This document shows positions 7,878 to 16,510 of a stretch of 64,000 nt of DNA, piece after piece. The position numbers were made by a program, and so were the translations under genes. Source of the stretch: Planctomycetia bacterium (GTDB lineage Bacteria > Planctomycetota > Planctomycetia > Pirellulales > Thermoguttaceae); the NCBI GenBank assembly GCA_030527205.1, contig JAUNBG010000002.1:109649-173648 (forward strand), read 5' to 3'. Below the pieces are notes generated by a model. That model was given only the letters and a program-made list of their open reading frames with translations, did not search any database and had not been told where the DNA came from. Every line of letters begins with the position of its first letter. Positions within the stretch are counted from its first letter, which is position 1.

Positions 7878-9235
7878 TGTTCATTCCAGCGTTGAAGCAG
7901 GACCGCAGAAGATTGACCAAATTTTTGATAACAAAGTTTGATAAATGAATCGCCTGTTGGTTCGCCAAAAGTTCGAACCGGATGAATCGGACATTCCAAA
8001 TCGTCATTTCGATTATTCAGAATCGGAAATAGCGCATTATTCTTCAAAGCCAGAATGCCAGCAATCAACTCAATCGCTCCGCCCCCGGCGCCAGGATTTC
8101 CCAAATGTCCTTTTAACGTTGTAACCGGAATAGAATTCGCAACGTTTCCAAAAACATTACGAATCGCTTTTGCCTCTGCGGAATCATATTGACGGGCTCC
8201 TAATCCAAACGCATTAATATGCCCGATACTTTCCGGCGATCTCTGATATTTTTGAAGAAGACTGCTCAAGGTCAACGTCAACGACTTTTCTATATCGTCA
8301 ACAGCAGAAGCAAAAACGGAATTTGAATCTTTGGCATTTTTATTTTTATGAATAACGCAACGAGAAGAACCGCCAATGATCTCCGCATAAATGACGGCTT
8401 TTCTTTTGAGAGCAGATTCCGCGTTTTCCAAAATCAGCGCGCCGGCGCCTTCGCCAGGAACCGTTCCGTTTCGATATAAATCAAAGGGACGACAAATATT
8501 TTCCGGATTCCCCTGTTCCGTCGAGAGCGTTCCTTGTTGTATTGCATGAATCAATTTAAAAGGATGAAGTCGCGACCCCGTTGCTCCAACAACCATAATG
8601 TCCGCGCGTCCAGAACGAATAATTTCAACCGATTCCTCCAAAGCCGTTCCAATCGAAGCTTCGCGGTTTGTAATGGCAAAACCGGGACCAAAAAATTCAT
8701 TATAAATAGCAATATGACTGGCTGGCATATTGGGAAGAAATTTTAACTGCCAGATCGGAGTCATTTTAACCAGACCGTTTTGAGCCCAACGCGAAAAGTC
8801 AAAGGCGTTGCCGTTGCGACAAGCTCGCATTCCGTCCAAAACTTCGTCTGGAGTTGTTATAATGTAATCCGACGCAAAAGAAACGCCTATTCGTTCCGAC
8901 GGATAGATTCCAGACTTCAAACAAGCATGATTTAAAGCAAATTGAGCGGAAGCGACGCCCATTTGAATTTCCCGAGACATCAATTTGAGTCCCTTGCGGA
9001 TATTCTTCTTTAAATTGCCGTCCAAATCCCCAAAATCTTCAATTTTTCCAGAAAACTCCGAAGCAGGAGAACAATAAGGAGCAACGCTGGAATCAAAATG
9101 AGGAATATCCAAACGTCGAACAGAACTTTTTCCTGAACAACAGACGTCCCAAAGACGATCCAAAGAAAGACCGGCTGAACTGACAATCCCCATTCCTGTT
9201 ATAACAACGCGTCGATTGAGTAAACCTGTTTTCAT
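7874..9235 (-). CDS. Beta-ketoacyl synthase homologue lacking the Cys-His-His triad
   Basis: 453-residue thiolase-fold protein of the FabF/KAS II family. A gap-free alignment by eye with the intact FabF at 41851-43137 places Glu192 where FabF has nucleophile Cys178 (ITNREASIGTA against LTACAASAQA), Phe343 for the first His (NAFGLGA against NAHGTST), and Asn380 for the second (KGHLGNPGAG against KSMTGHLIAA); the Lys (K375) is kept. Condensation is therefore not expected by the normal mechanism. The Cys replacement recalls chain-length factors of type II polyketide synthases (Cys to Gln), which pair with an active KAS. It heads a two-gene unit with dtd. Its partner, if any, could be the distant FabF cluster (inference). 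Confidence 0.88.
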   Translation of the reverse strand: MKTGLLNRRVVITGMGIVSSAGLSLDRLWDVCCSGKSSVRRLDIPHFDSSVAPYCSPASEFSGKIEDFGDLDGNLKKNIRKGLKLMSREIQMGVASAQFALNHACLKSGIYPSERIGVSFASDYIITTPDEVLDGMRACRNGNAFDFSRWAQNGLVKMTPIWQLKFLPNMPASHIAIYNEFFGPGFAITNREASIGTALEESVEIIRSGRADIMVVGATGSRLHPFKLIHAIQQGTLSTEQGNPENICRPFDLYRNGTVPGEGAGALILENAESALKRKAVIYAEIIGGSSRCVIHKNKNAKDSNSVFASAVDDIEKSLTLTLSSLLQKYQRSPESIGHINAFGLGARQYDSAEAKAIRNVFGNVANSIPVTTLKGHLGNPGAGGGAIELIAGILALKNNALFPILNNRNDDLECPIHPVRTFGEPTGDSFIKLCYQKFGQSSAVLLQRWNEQ

Positions 9236-9911
9236 ATGAATCTCGAAACGTTTTTCCTTCTGCTTCCTGGATTGTTATAAGAACCCATTAACATTTTTTA
9301 ATGTTTTAGTTTTTTGAACTAAAATTGTTCTGGCGTCATATTGCTCAATATTTTATTCAATTATGCAATGATAATAGACTTAAACCGAAACGAACCTCTG
9401 AATTCCGGGTTCGCAAATCCGGCAACGACGGGCGAATTATGAAACGAGGACGCCTGTCGCCCCTATCGGCTTTGGCAAAAATAAACCATTATTTCCAGAT
9501 TATAACATAACAAATGTTTATCGTAAAGCCCATTGACAAGAGATGAATGAAGAAAGACAATTCAAACTTCGATTCAATCTTTCCTTAAAAAAACGAACAG
9601 GAAATAGTTTTCTTCATATTGCCAAAATAAAAAAGCAAGTCTATAATTTGATTTATACTGAATTCAGAAGACGCGACCAGGTTTCGTCCTTTGATAATCC
9701 GGTCATTGTTGCCGGGCTTGCCATTCCAGACGCACAGATTTTCAACGGGCTTGAATATATTTAAACGCATTGCATTTGCGTTTCTTGGTTCAGTATGCTT
9801 CGCCCTGACAGAAGCCCCCCTGAAAACAAAATCATTGAAATCCGCTCAAGTTTATCTTATTTTAAAAATTGACTCAAATAACGAAACGACATTTAAGGAA
9901 TCCCATTACAA
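9236..9911. other. Non-coding gap with two family C repeats
   Basis: No convincing gene. 9654-9759 is a well-formed C element: left end TATACTGAA, right end GGCTTGAATATA, with ATTTTCAACGGGCTTGA before the right end. A decayed copy in the other orientation lies at about 9368-9475 (ATAGACTTAAACC ... CGGCTTTGG). The 3' part should hold the transketolase promoter, but I cannot place it with confidence. Confidence 0.6.
9654..9759. repeat. Family C dispersed repeat (copy C1)
   Basis: 106-bp copy with imperfect inverted termini: TATACTGAA at the left, GGCTTGAATATA at the right. Inner sequence (GGTTTCGTCC, GATAATCCGGTCATTGTTGCC, GATTTTCAACGGGCTTGA) matches the other C copies by eye, for example those ending at 40985 and 41616. 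Confidence 0.65.
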
Positions 9912-11972
9912 ATGACATTATCGATGACGCATGAGGAACAACAGGCAATCAATACATTGCGAGCTTTGGCAATGGACGGCGTTCAAAAAGCAAAAAGCGG
10001 TCATCCTGGAACGGCAATGGCTCTTTCGCCCATAACCTATCTTCTCTATAATGAACGAATGAAATATGACCCTCAAACGCCAAACTGGCTTGGTCGAGAC
10101 CGTTTCATTTTGTCAATAGGTCACGCGTCGATGCTTCTTTATTCAACTCTTCATGTTGCCGGCGTCAAACAATTGGATTCCAACGGTCAACCGAGTCAAG
10201 AAGCGGCTGTTCGTTTGGATGACTTAAAATCATTTCGACAATTGGGAAGCCGATGCGCCGGTCATCCGGAATATCGGCATATCGCAGGAATCGAAATGAC
10301 AACAGGTCCGCTTGGCGCTGGCGTTGCGACAAGCGTTGGCATTGCAATGGCTGATCGCTGGTTAGCCAATCGTTACAATAAACAAGATTTCGAACTTTTT
10401 CAATCGAATGTTTATGTTCTCTGCGGCGACGGCGATATGATGGAAGGAATCTCTTCGGAAGCCGCTTCGCTTGCGGGTCACTTAAAACTCTCGAACCTTT
10501 GTTGGATTTATGATAACAATCGAATAACGATCGAAGGCGATTCCGAATTGGCCTTTACCGAAGACGTTCAAGCTCGATTTCTTGCTTATCATTGGAATGT
10601 CATCAAAGTCGATGACGTCAACGATCTTCCGCAGTTGCGTCAAGCGTTCGATCAATTTGAAACAACAAGAGATCGTCCAACATTAATTATAGTCAAAAGC
10701 CGAATCGCATTCGGAGCGCCAACCAAAGAAGGAACAGAAGCCGCTCATGGCGCTCCGCTCGGCGAAGAAGAAATTCGAGGAACCAAGTCTTTTTATGGAA
10801 TGAATCCAGACGAAAGTTTTGTCGTTCCAGAAAATGTTTATCAGACTTTCCAAAATGGTTTGGGAAAACGCGGCGCGAAACAACTTGAGATTTGGAATCA
10901 ACTTTTCGCTCAATATCAAAAAGAATATCCCGAGCTGGCCGAAGAAATCGAAACGCTTTCTTCAGGAAAACTTCCCCTTAATTGGGATAAAATGATCGAA
11001 ACTTTTCCAACAGACGCCCAAGGTTTAGCCAGTCGATCCTCAAGCGGAAAAGTTCTGAATCAAGCTGCCGCTGGAATTCCCTGGCTTCTTGGCGGTTCAG
11101 CCGATCTCGCTCCTTCCAACAATACCTGGTTGAAATTGCCTGAAGCAGGCGAATTTCTGCCGGGTTTGGTCGGACGAAATATTCATTTCGGAGTTCGAGA
11201 AAACGCAATGGGCGCAATCGCCAATGGGCTTGTTTTGACTGGTCTTCGAGCTTATTGTTCGACATTCTTCGTTTTTGCCGACTTTCTTCGCCCTATGATT
11301 CGTCTTGCCGCTTTGATGCAGATTCCAACAATGTTCATTTTTACGCATGACTCAATCGGCGTTGGAGAAGACGGGCCAACTCATCAACCGATTGAGCATT
11401 TGGCGTCGCTTCGCGCTATTCCAAATCTCATTGTCTTTCGTCCAGCCGACGCCAATGAGGTCGCGGAATGTTATCGAACCGCTTTAAATCTGACTTCAAC
11501 GCCTTCTGTTCTCGTTTTGACCCGTCAAAATCTTCCAACAATCAATCGCGATAAGTTTGCTGCTGCTTCCGGCGTTCAAAAAGGGGCCTATATTCTTGCC
11601 GATTCCAATCAAACGCCCAACGTTATTTTGATTGGAACAGGAAGCGAAGTCTCCCTTTGTTTGGACGCTTTTGACATTCTTTCCAATGAGGGAATCGCTG
11701 CTCGCGTTGTCAGTATGCCTTCTTGGGAACTTTTTGAAAAACAACCGAAAGAATATCAGAAAAGCGTTCTTCCGCCCAACGTTTCTGCTCGCGTTGGCGT
11801 TGAGCTCGGCGTTGAACTGGGCTGGTCAAAATTTATCGGCAATAAAGGACGTTTTCTTGGCTTGAATCATTTTGGGGCTTCCGCTCCGGCCAATGTTCTT
11901 ATGAAACATTTCGGCTTTACGGCTGAAAATATTGTTAAACTGGCTAAAGAATCAATCGAAGCATCCAAATAA
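9912..11972 (+). CDS. tkt: Transketolase
   Basis: Thiamine-diphosphate enzyme that moves two-carbon units between sugar phosphates in the pentose phosphate pathway. 686 residues, close to the usual 660-690. Visible motifs: KSGHPGTAMAL near residue 33, substrate-site EMTTGPLG near 132, the ThDP/metal motif GDGDMMEG ... YDNNRITIEG (about 172-215), the pyrimidine domain FGVRENAMG (Glu general acid) and THDSIGVGEDGPTHQPIEHL (transketolase signature 2), then a C-terminal domain with GTGSEVSL. ATG 9912 is supported by AAGGAATCC upstream (9897-9905); a second Met five codons on is possible. Single gene, no operon partner. Confidence 0.97.
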   Translation: MTLSMTHEEQQAINTLRALAMDGVQKAKSGHPGTAMALSPITYLLYNERMKYDPQTPNWLGRDRFILSIGHASMLLYSTLHVAGVKQLDSNGQPSQEAAVRLDDLKSFRQLGSRCAGHPEYRHIAGIEMTTGPLGAGVATSVGIAMADRWLANRYNKQDFELFQSNVYVLCGDGDMMEGISSEAASLAGHLKLSNLCWIYDNNRITIEGDSELAFTEDVQARFLAYHWNVIKVDDVNDLPQLRQAFDQFETTRDRPTLIIVKSRIAFGAPTKEGTEAAHGAPLGEEEIRGTKSFYGMNPDESFVVPENVYQTFQNGLGKRGAKQLEIWNQLFAQYQKEYPELAEEIETLSSGKLPLNWDKMIETFPTDAQGLASRSSSGKVLNQAAAGIPWLLGGSADLAPSNNTWLKLPEAGEFLPGLVGRNIHFGVRENAMGAIANGLVLTGLRAYCSTFFVFADFLRPMIRLAALMQIPTMFIFTHDSIGVGEDGPTHQPIEHLASLRAIPNLIVFRPADANEVAECYRTALNLTSTPSVLVLTRQNLPTINRDKFAAASGVQKGAYILADSNQTPNVILIGTGSEVSLCLDAFDILSNEGIAARVVSMPSWELFEKQPKEYQKSVLPPNVSARVGVELGVELGWSKFIGNKGRFLGLNHFGASAPANVLMKHFGFTAENIVKLAKESIEASK

Positions 11973-12218
11973 TCCCCTTAACATTCAATTTTTTTGAAAA
12001 TCCGAGCTTTTTGTTCCCAATTCCATAAACAAAAGGGCAGATCAAAGAAAAATCTGTCGCATAAATTAATTTCGATATCAATTTCTATTCGGATAACAAC
12101 TTTATTCAATTTTTTTGTTCTGGTTCAAAAGAGCCCCAAAAATAAAAAACGAATCAAGTCAACATCGCGACATTTGTAAAATGCCGCCATTATCAATATT
12201 AATTGCAGGAGTTTATCA

Positions 12219-13265
12219 ATGATTTATCGAAAAATTGGCAGAACCAATATCGACGCATCCGTCATTGCATTCGGAACATTTCCTTTAGGCGGTTGGATGT
12301 GGGGCGGAGCTGAAAAAAAAGAAGCAATTGACGCTCTTCATTGCGCTTTGGAAAATGGAATCAATTTATTTGATACAGCTCCGCTTTATGGTTATGGCAT
12401 TGCGGAAGAATTAGTTGGCGAAGCGTTCGCCAACTGTCGCGATAAAGTTGTCATCGCAACAAAATGCGGCCTTCGTTGGGGAGTTGATCATTGGAAACCA
12501 GGTCAGGGGGAATTTCATTTCTTCTTTGATGAAAAAGGGCTGACCTCAAAAGAAGGTTCGGGACGTTGCCAACGTTATCTTCGAGCCGATTCTGTTATTT
12601 GGGAAGCAGAACAATCGCTCAAACGACTCAAAACGGATTATATCGACATTTATTTTACGCATGCCCCCGACGCGACAACGCCGATTGAAGAAACTGTTGA
12701 CGCTTTAATGAAGTTGAAAAAACAGGGAAAAATTCTCTCAATTGGCTGTTCCAACGTTTCATTTTCCCAAATGCAGAAATATATTGATCTCTGCGAATTG
12801 GATGTTGATCAGGAAAAATTTAATTTGGTTGATCAGACCGTTGAAGAAAATGGGCTTTTAGAACTTTGTCAGAAAAATGACGTCAGCTTTTTTTCCTATA
12901 CGTCGCTCGAAAATGGCCTTCTTAGCGGAAATATGACCCCTGATCGCGTTTTTGAAAACGGAGATTTCCGTAAAACGTCGCCTCGTTTTCAACCGGATAA
13001 CATTCGACGCGTCAATGAAATGCTTGATCAATTTCGACCCATTGCCGACAAATATCATATTTCGCTCGTTCAGCTGATCATTTCATGGACTTTTTCCCGT
13101 TATGCCAAGGGACATGTTCTTTGCGGAATGCGAAATTGCAAATCGGTTGAAAATAATGTTCCTGCGGGAAATATCGAACTGACGTCAGAAGAAATGAATT
13201 TCATGGCAGAAATCGCCCGAAAAACTCCTCTTGCCAAAGATAATATTCCATTTGATTTGGATTGA
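12219..13265 (+). CDS. Aldo/keto reductase
   Basis: NADPH-dependent aldo/keto reductase of the TIM-barrel superfamily, 348 residues. The catalytic tetrad is visible: Asp in LFDTAPLYGYG with the Tyr a few residues later, Lys in VIATKCGL, and His in YFTHAPD. The nucleotide-binding end is present (SIGCSN, then LQRLI-like LVQLIISWTF and CGMRNCKSVENN). It resembles the YajO/general stress AKR group more than the sugar-specific ones; substrate unknown. A GGAG ribosome site (GCAGGAG, about 12205-12211) precedes ATG 12219. Single gene; the downstream space is filled by repeat A1. Confidence 0.92.
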   Translation: MIYRKIGRTNIDASVIAFGTFPLGGWMWGGAEKKEAIDALHCALENGINLFDTAPLYGYGIAEELVGEAFANCRDKVVIATKCGLRWGVDHWKPGQGEFHFFFDEKGLTSKEGSGRCQRYLRADSVIWEAEQSLKRLKTDYIDIYFTHAPDATTPIEETVDALMKLKKQGKILSIGCSNVSFSQMQKYIDLCELDVDQEKFNLVDQTVEENGLLELCQKNDVSFFSYTSLENGLLSGNMTPDRVFENGDFRKTSPRFQPDNIRRVNEMLDQFRPIADKYHISLVQLIISWTFSRYAKGHVLCGMRNCKSVENNVPAGNIELTSEEMNFMAEIARKTPLAKDNIPFDLD

Positions 13266-13279
13266 AAAATCATTTCATA

Positions 13280-13400
13280 TTCAAGGGAAGTTCTAAAATT
13301 CTGTTTTTTACAATAAATTCAATTCGGAAAACATCGCGAAAACCAGTTCCTGCGGCCGAGACGTCTGCGTTCCCGGCTGGTCTTTAGAACTTCCTTCAAG
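13280..13400. repeat. Family A repeat (copy A1) flanked by 6-bp direct repeats
   Basis: Element 13286-13394 begins GGAAGTTCTAAAA and ends TAGAACTTCC, with TTCAAG on both sides (13280-13285 and 13395-13400). The flank reads TATTCAAG before and TTCAAGTC after, and downstream sequence (TTAAAATCCCTGATCATTGAGTTCGCAACC) looks like the body of a C element, so A1 appears inserted into a C end. The inner core is reverse to copies A2, A3, A4 and A6. Confidence 0.75.
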
Positions 13401-13559
13401 TCTTTTTTAAAATCCCTGATCATTGAGTTCGCAACCTCGCATACGAAAGGTCAGATTTCGAAGCGACGAAACCTGTTACCCATTCTGGATTCGCGACAGC
13501 TCAACGAGATGATCAACAGCATTCTGTTAACAATAATTGGATAATATTTGGAAAATATA

Positions 13560-14534
13560 ATGGCCGATTCATTAAACAATCAAAAGTCCTCGTCCAACAA
13601 TACAGTTGAAAATAATCCTTATTCTCCGCCGGAAAAAGAAGATATTCTTCGGGACGCAATGGAATATCGGGATTATTTTGAAGACGACGGAGAATTTCAG
13701 GAAGCTCTGGCTATTTGGCCTATCTGTCCTGTCTGCGGACATCGCCGCATTACTCAATGCCCAATCTGTAAAACGATCGGCAATCTCTTTCCGTTGGCTG
13801 ATGCGGATTATTGGATCGAAAATGATCCTTCGCAATCCCGGCCTCAATCAACGGGCAATTGCGATCTTCATTGTCATCATTCCAATCCAGTTCCGTCTTG
13901 TTCTCATGAAAATGGTTCTTCGAATTCGGACTCGGATTTTCTTCCCAAACTCCCTTCTATGGATATTTTGGAACAATATATGCCTTCTGCCGCTTTAAAA
14001 AATAAGGAAGAAGCTGAGTTAAAACAAGACGATCCAGAAACCGGAGAACCTTTTCCAAATACATTGGATGGGCAAATTATGCCAGGCGTTCGCGATTGGA
14101 GAAAAAATGATTATTCAATCGTTGAAGTCTCGCCAGATCATTCGATTATTTCTGTCGAAAATGAAGTTTATCGAAACGAGGAAGAAATTCCGGAAAGAAA
14201 CGCCTTGGAATCGCAAGAAGGAAAACTTAAATTGGTTAATTGTTATGTCTGTTCTGAGTCCTTTGCGCCAATATTTCCGTTACAATGCGAATGGTGTAAC
14301 CATATTTTTGACGAAAATGAGCAAATCAAAAAAACAACAATCAATCAAAACAATCAAATTATTTCGAATTTAAAAGACAATATTCTTGAAACAGAATCAG
14401 AATCTGGATATCTTAACAAACTCCAGGCAATTCAAGAAGAGGACGAACTCAATCCCAAAATATTATTCGTCTTGATTGCAATGGGGCTCCTGTTTTTAGC
14501 CGCATTTGCTTATTTCTTTTTTATTTTCAACTAA
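13560..14534 (+). CDS. Zinc-ribbon protein with C-terminal membrane anchor
   Basis: 324-residue protein with no recognised enzyme domain. Two four-cysteine zinc ribbons are visible: CPVCGHRRITQCPICK near residues 57-72 and CYVCSESF ... CEWC near 238-256. The middle is acidic and low-complexity with a His/Cys-rich patch (CDLHCHHSNPVPSCSHE, about 98-114). The last 25 residues are a single hydrophobic helix (FVLIAMGLLFLAAFAYFFF), which makes it tail-anchored with the ribbons probably cytoplasmic. ATG 13560 is used in preference to a TTG at 13548. No neighbours in the same direction. Function unknown. Confidence 0.72.
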   Translation: MADSLNNQKSSSNNTVENNPYSPPEKEDILRDAMEYRDYFEDDGEFQEALAIWPICPVCGHRRITQCPICKTIGNLFPLADADYWIENDPSQSRPQSTGNCDLHCHHSNPVPSCSHENGSSNSDSDFLPKLPSMDILEQYMPSAALKNKEEAELKQDDPETGEPFPNTLDGQIMPGVRDWRKNDYSIVEVSPDHSIISVENEVYRNEEEIPERNALESQEGKLKLVNCYVCSESFAPIFPLQCEWCNHIFDENEQIKKTTINQNNQIISNLKDNILETESESGYLNKLQAIQEEDELNPKILFVLIAMGLLFLAAFAYFFFIFN

Positions 14535-14561
14535 ACTATTGTTTTAAAAAAGAAATAATGA

Positions 14562-14798
14562 TCAACGATCACGAAAAACGATTCTTCCGCGATCCATATC
14601 GTACGGACTGATTTCAACGGCAACATGATCGCCGGGAACAACTCGAATACGGAACTTTCGCATTTTTCCCGCCAAGCGACAAAGAACGCAATGATCCATA
14701 TCGTCCAACTTAACGCGAAAAGCGCCTCGAACTTCTTCTGTAACAGTACCGGAAAGACGAATTGCTTCTTCTTTCGTTTTTTGTTCGCGCTGACTCAA
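14562..14798 (-). CDS. infA: Translation initiation factor IF-1
   Basis: S1-like OB-fold protein that binds the 30S A site during initiation. The 78-residue product contains the family core: [39 protein letters not shown] and [18 protein letters not shown], which ends the protein as in other IF-1s. The start is TTG at 14798, chosen because AGGGAGG (14804-14810 on this strand) stands five bases away, a near-perfect ribosome site; a longer frame reaching 14972 has no such site and would add 58 non-homologous residues. A promoter lies about 200 bases upstream, leaving a long leader. Confidence 0.93.
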   Translation of the reverse strand: MSQREQKTKEEAIRLSGTVTEEVRGAFRVKLDDMDHCVLCRLAGKMRKFRIRVVPGDHVAVEISPYDMDRGRIVFRDR

Positions 14799-15009
14799 AA
14801 CAACCTCCCTTGTCGAACAGTTTGTTATGTCCCGATCTGTAAAAATAACCCAAAAGGAATCAGATTCGACATAACGCAAATCAAACATAAAATGTTTGAA
14901 CGAAATCGGAAATAATGAAACTTTTAAGAAAATCAATATTTCTAATTTATTTTTATTATAGTCTTTTCGCAAAAGAGGAGGAACTCCCCAATGAGAACAA
15001 ACTTTTAAA

Positions 15010-15037
15010 ATTATATAATGACTTTTTTATATGTCAA
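15010..15037 (-). promoter_or_regulatory. Sigma-70-like promoter for infA
   Basis: On the minus strand TTGACA (15032-15037) and TATAAT (15010-15015) are both perfect consensus hexamers, 16 bases apart. Transcription would begin near 15003, about 200 bases before the infA TTG. It lies just past the end of the GAF-protein gene, so infA can be transcribed on its own. Confidence 0.6.
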
Positions 15038-15056
15038 GTCGTTTGAAAAGAATTTC

Positions 15057-15971
15057 CTAAATGACTTTTTGAGAATTAACAAGAGCAAAATGTTCCAATT
15101 CCAATGCGATTCGCCCCGAAACGATTTCGAGAATTTGAAGGTCTTGAATACAAAAATCGTTTTTTTGATCCGAAAAGAACCAAATTGTCCCCAAAATAGC
15201 GTTGGACGATTGAATTGGAACGCAAATGGACGTTGAAAAGCATTCAGGAGCTTTCCAAAGTTCATAAAGATAAGATTCGTTTAAAATAACGGCATTGCCC
15301 AGAAGAGCTTCCAAGTCGGCCAGGGCTCCGCGTAAAGGTCGAGCGGGTTCTGTAAGACGTTCATCGGGCAACCCCCAACAGGAACGCAATTTTAAAGACG
15401 TTGTCTCATTATCCAATAGATAAAGAGAAGCCGCTTGACAATCAATTGTTATCGCTCCTTTTTTCAAGAGCGAAGTCAAACGTTGCGAAAACCTTTTTGA
15501 AGTATCGAGATGAATTGGTTGACTGGCTGTTGTCAAAGCCGCTATTTCTGATTCGCTTTGGCGAAGCGCAAGAGTTAAACGATAAGTTTCTGCTAAAACG
15601 TCCGCAATGGCCTTGGCCCAGGAAACGGCTATTTGCGGAGCAATAAAGGGGGTTTTATCGTTCTCTTGACTTAAAACAAGTTGAACCGATAATGATTCGG
15701 GGATGACTTCAATCGGAATTTTCAAAAGAAAATTGGAATCATTTGCAAAATAAAGGTCTGCTAACGATTTCTTTAAAATTTCATCATTGGGCAATTCAGA
15801 ATGAATGACGGGCGTTTGCGATTTAACTAATTCCAGTTTTAGTCCCGTCGTTTGCTGAAAAATACGAAAAAGCTCCGGAAAACTTCCAAATAGAGGCAAC
15901 GGTTGCGATTCGCAGTCTGCTTGTTCGGTCGAAAATGTCCGCAAATGTTTGTCATAAAATTCCGAATACAT
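15057..15971 (-). CDS. GAF-domain protein
   Basis: 304-residue cytoplasmic protein without signal peptide. The C-terminal 135 residues or so (from about 165) look like a GAF domain: ITIDCQAASLYLLDNETTSL, LRSCWGLP, LYELWKAPECFSTSICVPI, ILGTIWFFSD, then DLQILEIVSGRIALELE, which is the usual order of GAF strands and the closing helix. The N-terminal half may be a degenerate second sensor domain. No kinase, phosphatase or output domain is fused, so it is likely a regulator that acts by protein contact; bacterial GAF modules bind cyclic nucleotides, small ligands or just dimerise (family knowledge). Upstream of infA on the same strand. Confidence 0.7.
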   Translation of the reverse strand: MYSEFYDKHLRTFSTEQADCESQPLPLFGSFPELFRIFQQTTGLKLELVKSQTPVIHSELPNDEILKKSLADLYFANDSNFLLKIPIEVIPESLSVQLVLSQENDKTPFIAPQIAVSWAKAIADVLAETYRLTLALRQSESEIAALTTASQPIHLDTSKRFSQRLTSLLKKGAITIDCQAASLYLLDNETTSLKLRSCWGLPDERLTEPARPLRGALADLEALLGNAVILNESYLYELWKAPECFSTSICVPIQSSNAILGTIWFFSDQKNDFCIQDLQILEIVSGRIALELEHFALVNSQKVI

Positions 15972-16510
15972 GAATCACTCAAATGAAGAGGTCGATATGT
16001 TTATAAAAAATGCTCTTGTTTACAAAACAATAGGATTTTTTAAAGAAAAGGAAACTTTCTCAAAAATTTTTCTCAATATACTGAAACCATTGAGCAACAT
16101 TAAAAGATGCGGCAGATAATTTGTCCCAATAAATTCCCAATAAATATTGAGCGTTTTTCGCTCTGCAATATAGTTTCATTTCGATTTTCTGATCGTCCTT
16201 GCCATTTGGTTTATAATGACGGTCTGATCTTTTTTTCGGGTCGAATATCTTAAGGAAACTATGAATTTGATTATTAACAAGAGATCGGGCAAAACTTGAC
16301 AAAAGACCAGTTAAAAATTTATTGACTAGATTATTTCGAAAGCTTGGATTTTGTCAAATAGTCCGTTTACTACGAAAATGCTTTATACTCAAGCCTATTG
16401 AAAATACGAAATCGTTAACCAATAAAGAAGGGCGAATTACGCAAAAACGAAAACAGTCGGCCATTCTGATTTTGGAATATGCTATTCAAAATTCATAAAG
16501 GAAAAAATCA
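15972..16510. other. Non-coding gap with a family C repeat
   Basis: 539 bases without a supportable gene. A C element starts at 16384 with TATACTCAAGCCTATTGAAAATACG and runs to about 16480; its far end (AACAGTCGGCC) is worn. The xseA promoter should lie here; TTGACA at about 16297 has no good partner. Confidence 0.5.

Noticed and set aside
9543..9764. 73-codon frame before tkt
   Set aside because: Its last third is a family C repeat and the rest has no recognisable composition or neighbours.
14799..14972. Extended 136-residue IF-1
   Set aside because: The extension has no SD at its TTG and is unrelated to IF-1, while TTG 14798 has an excellent site.
16060..16302. 80-codon minus-strand frame in the gap before xseA
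   Set aside because: No ribosome site, no family resemblance.
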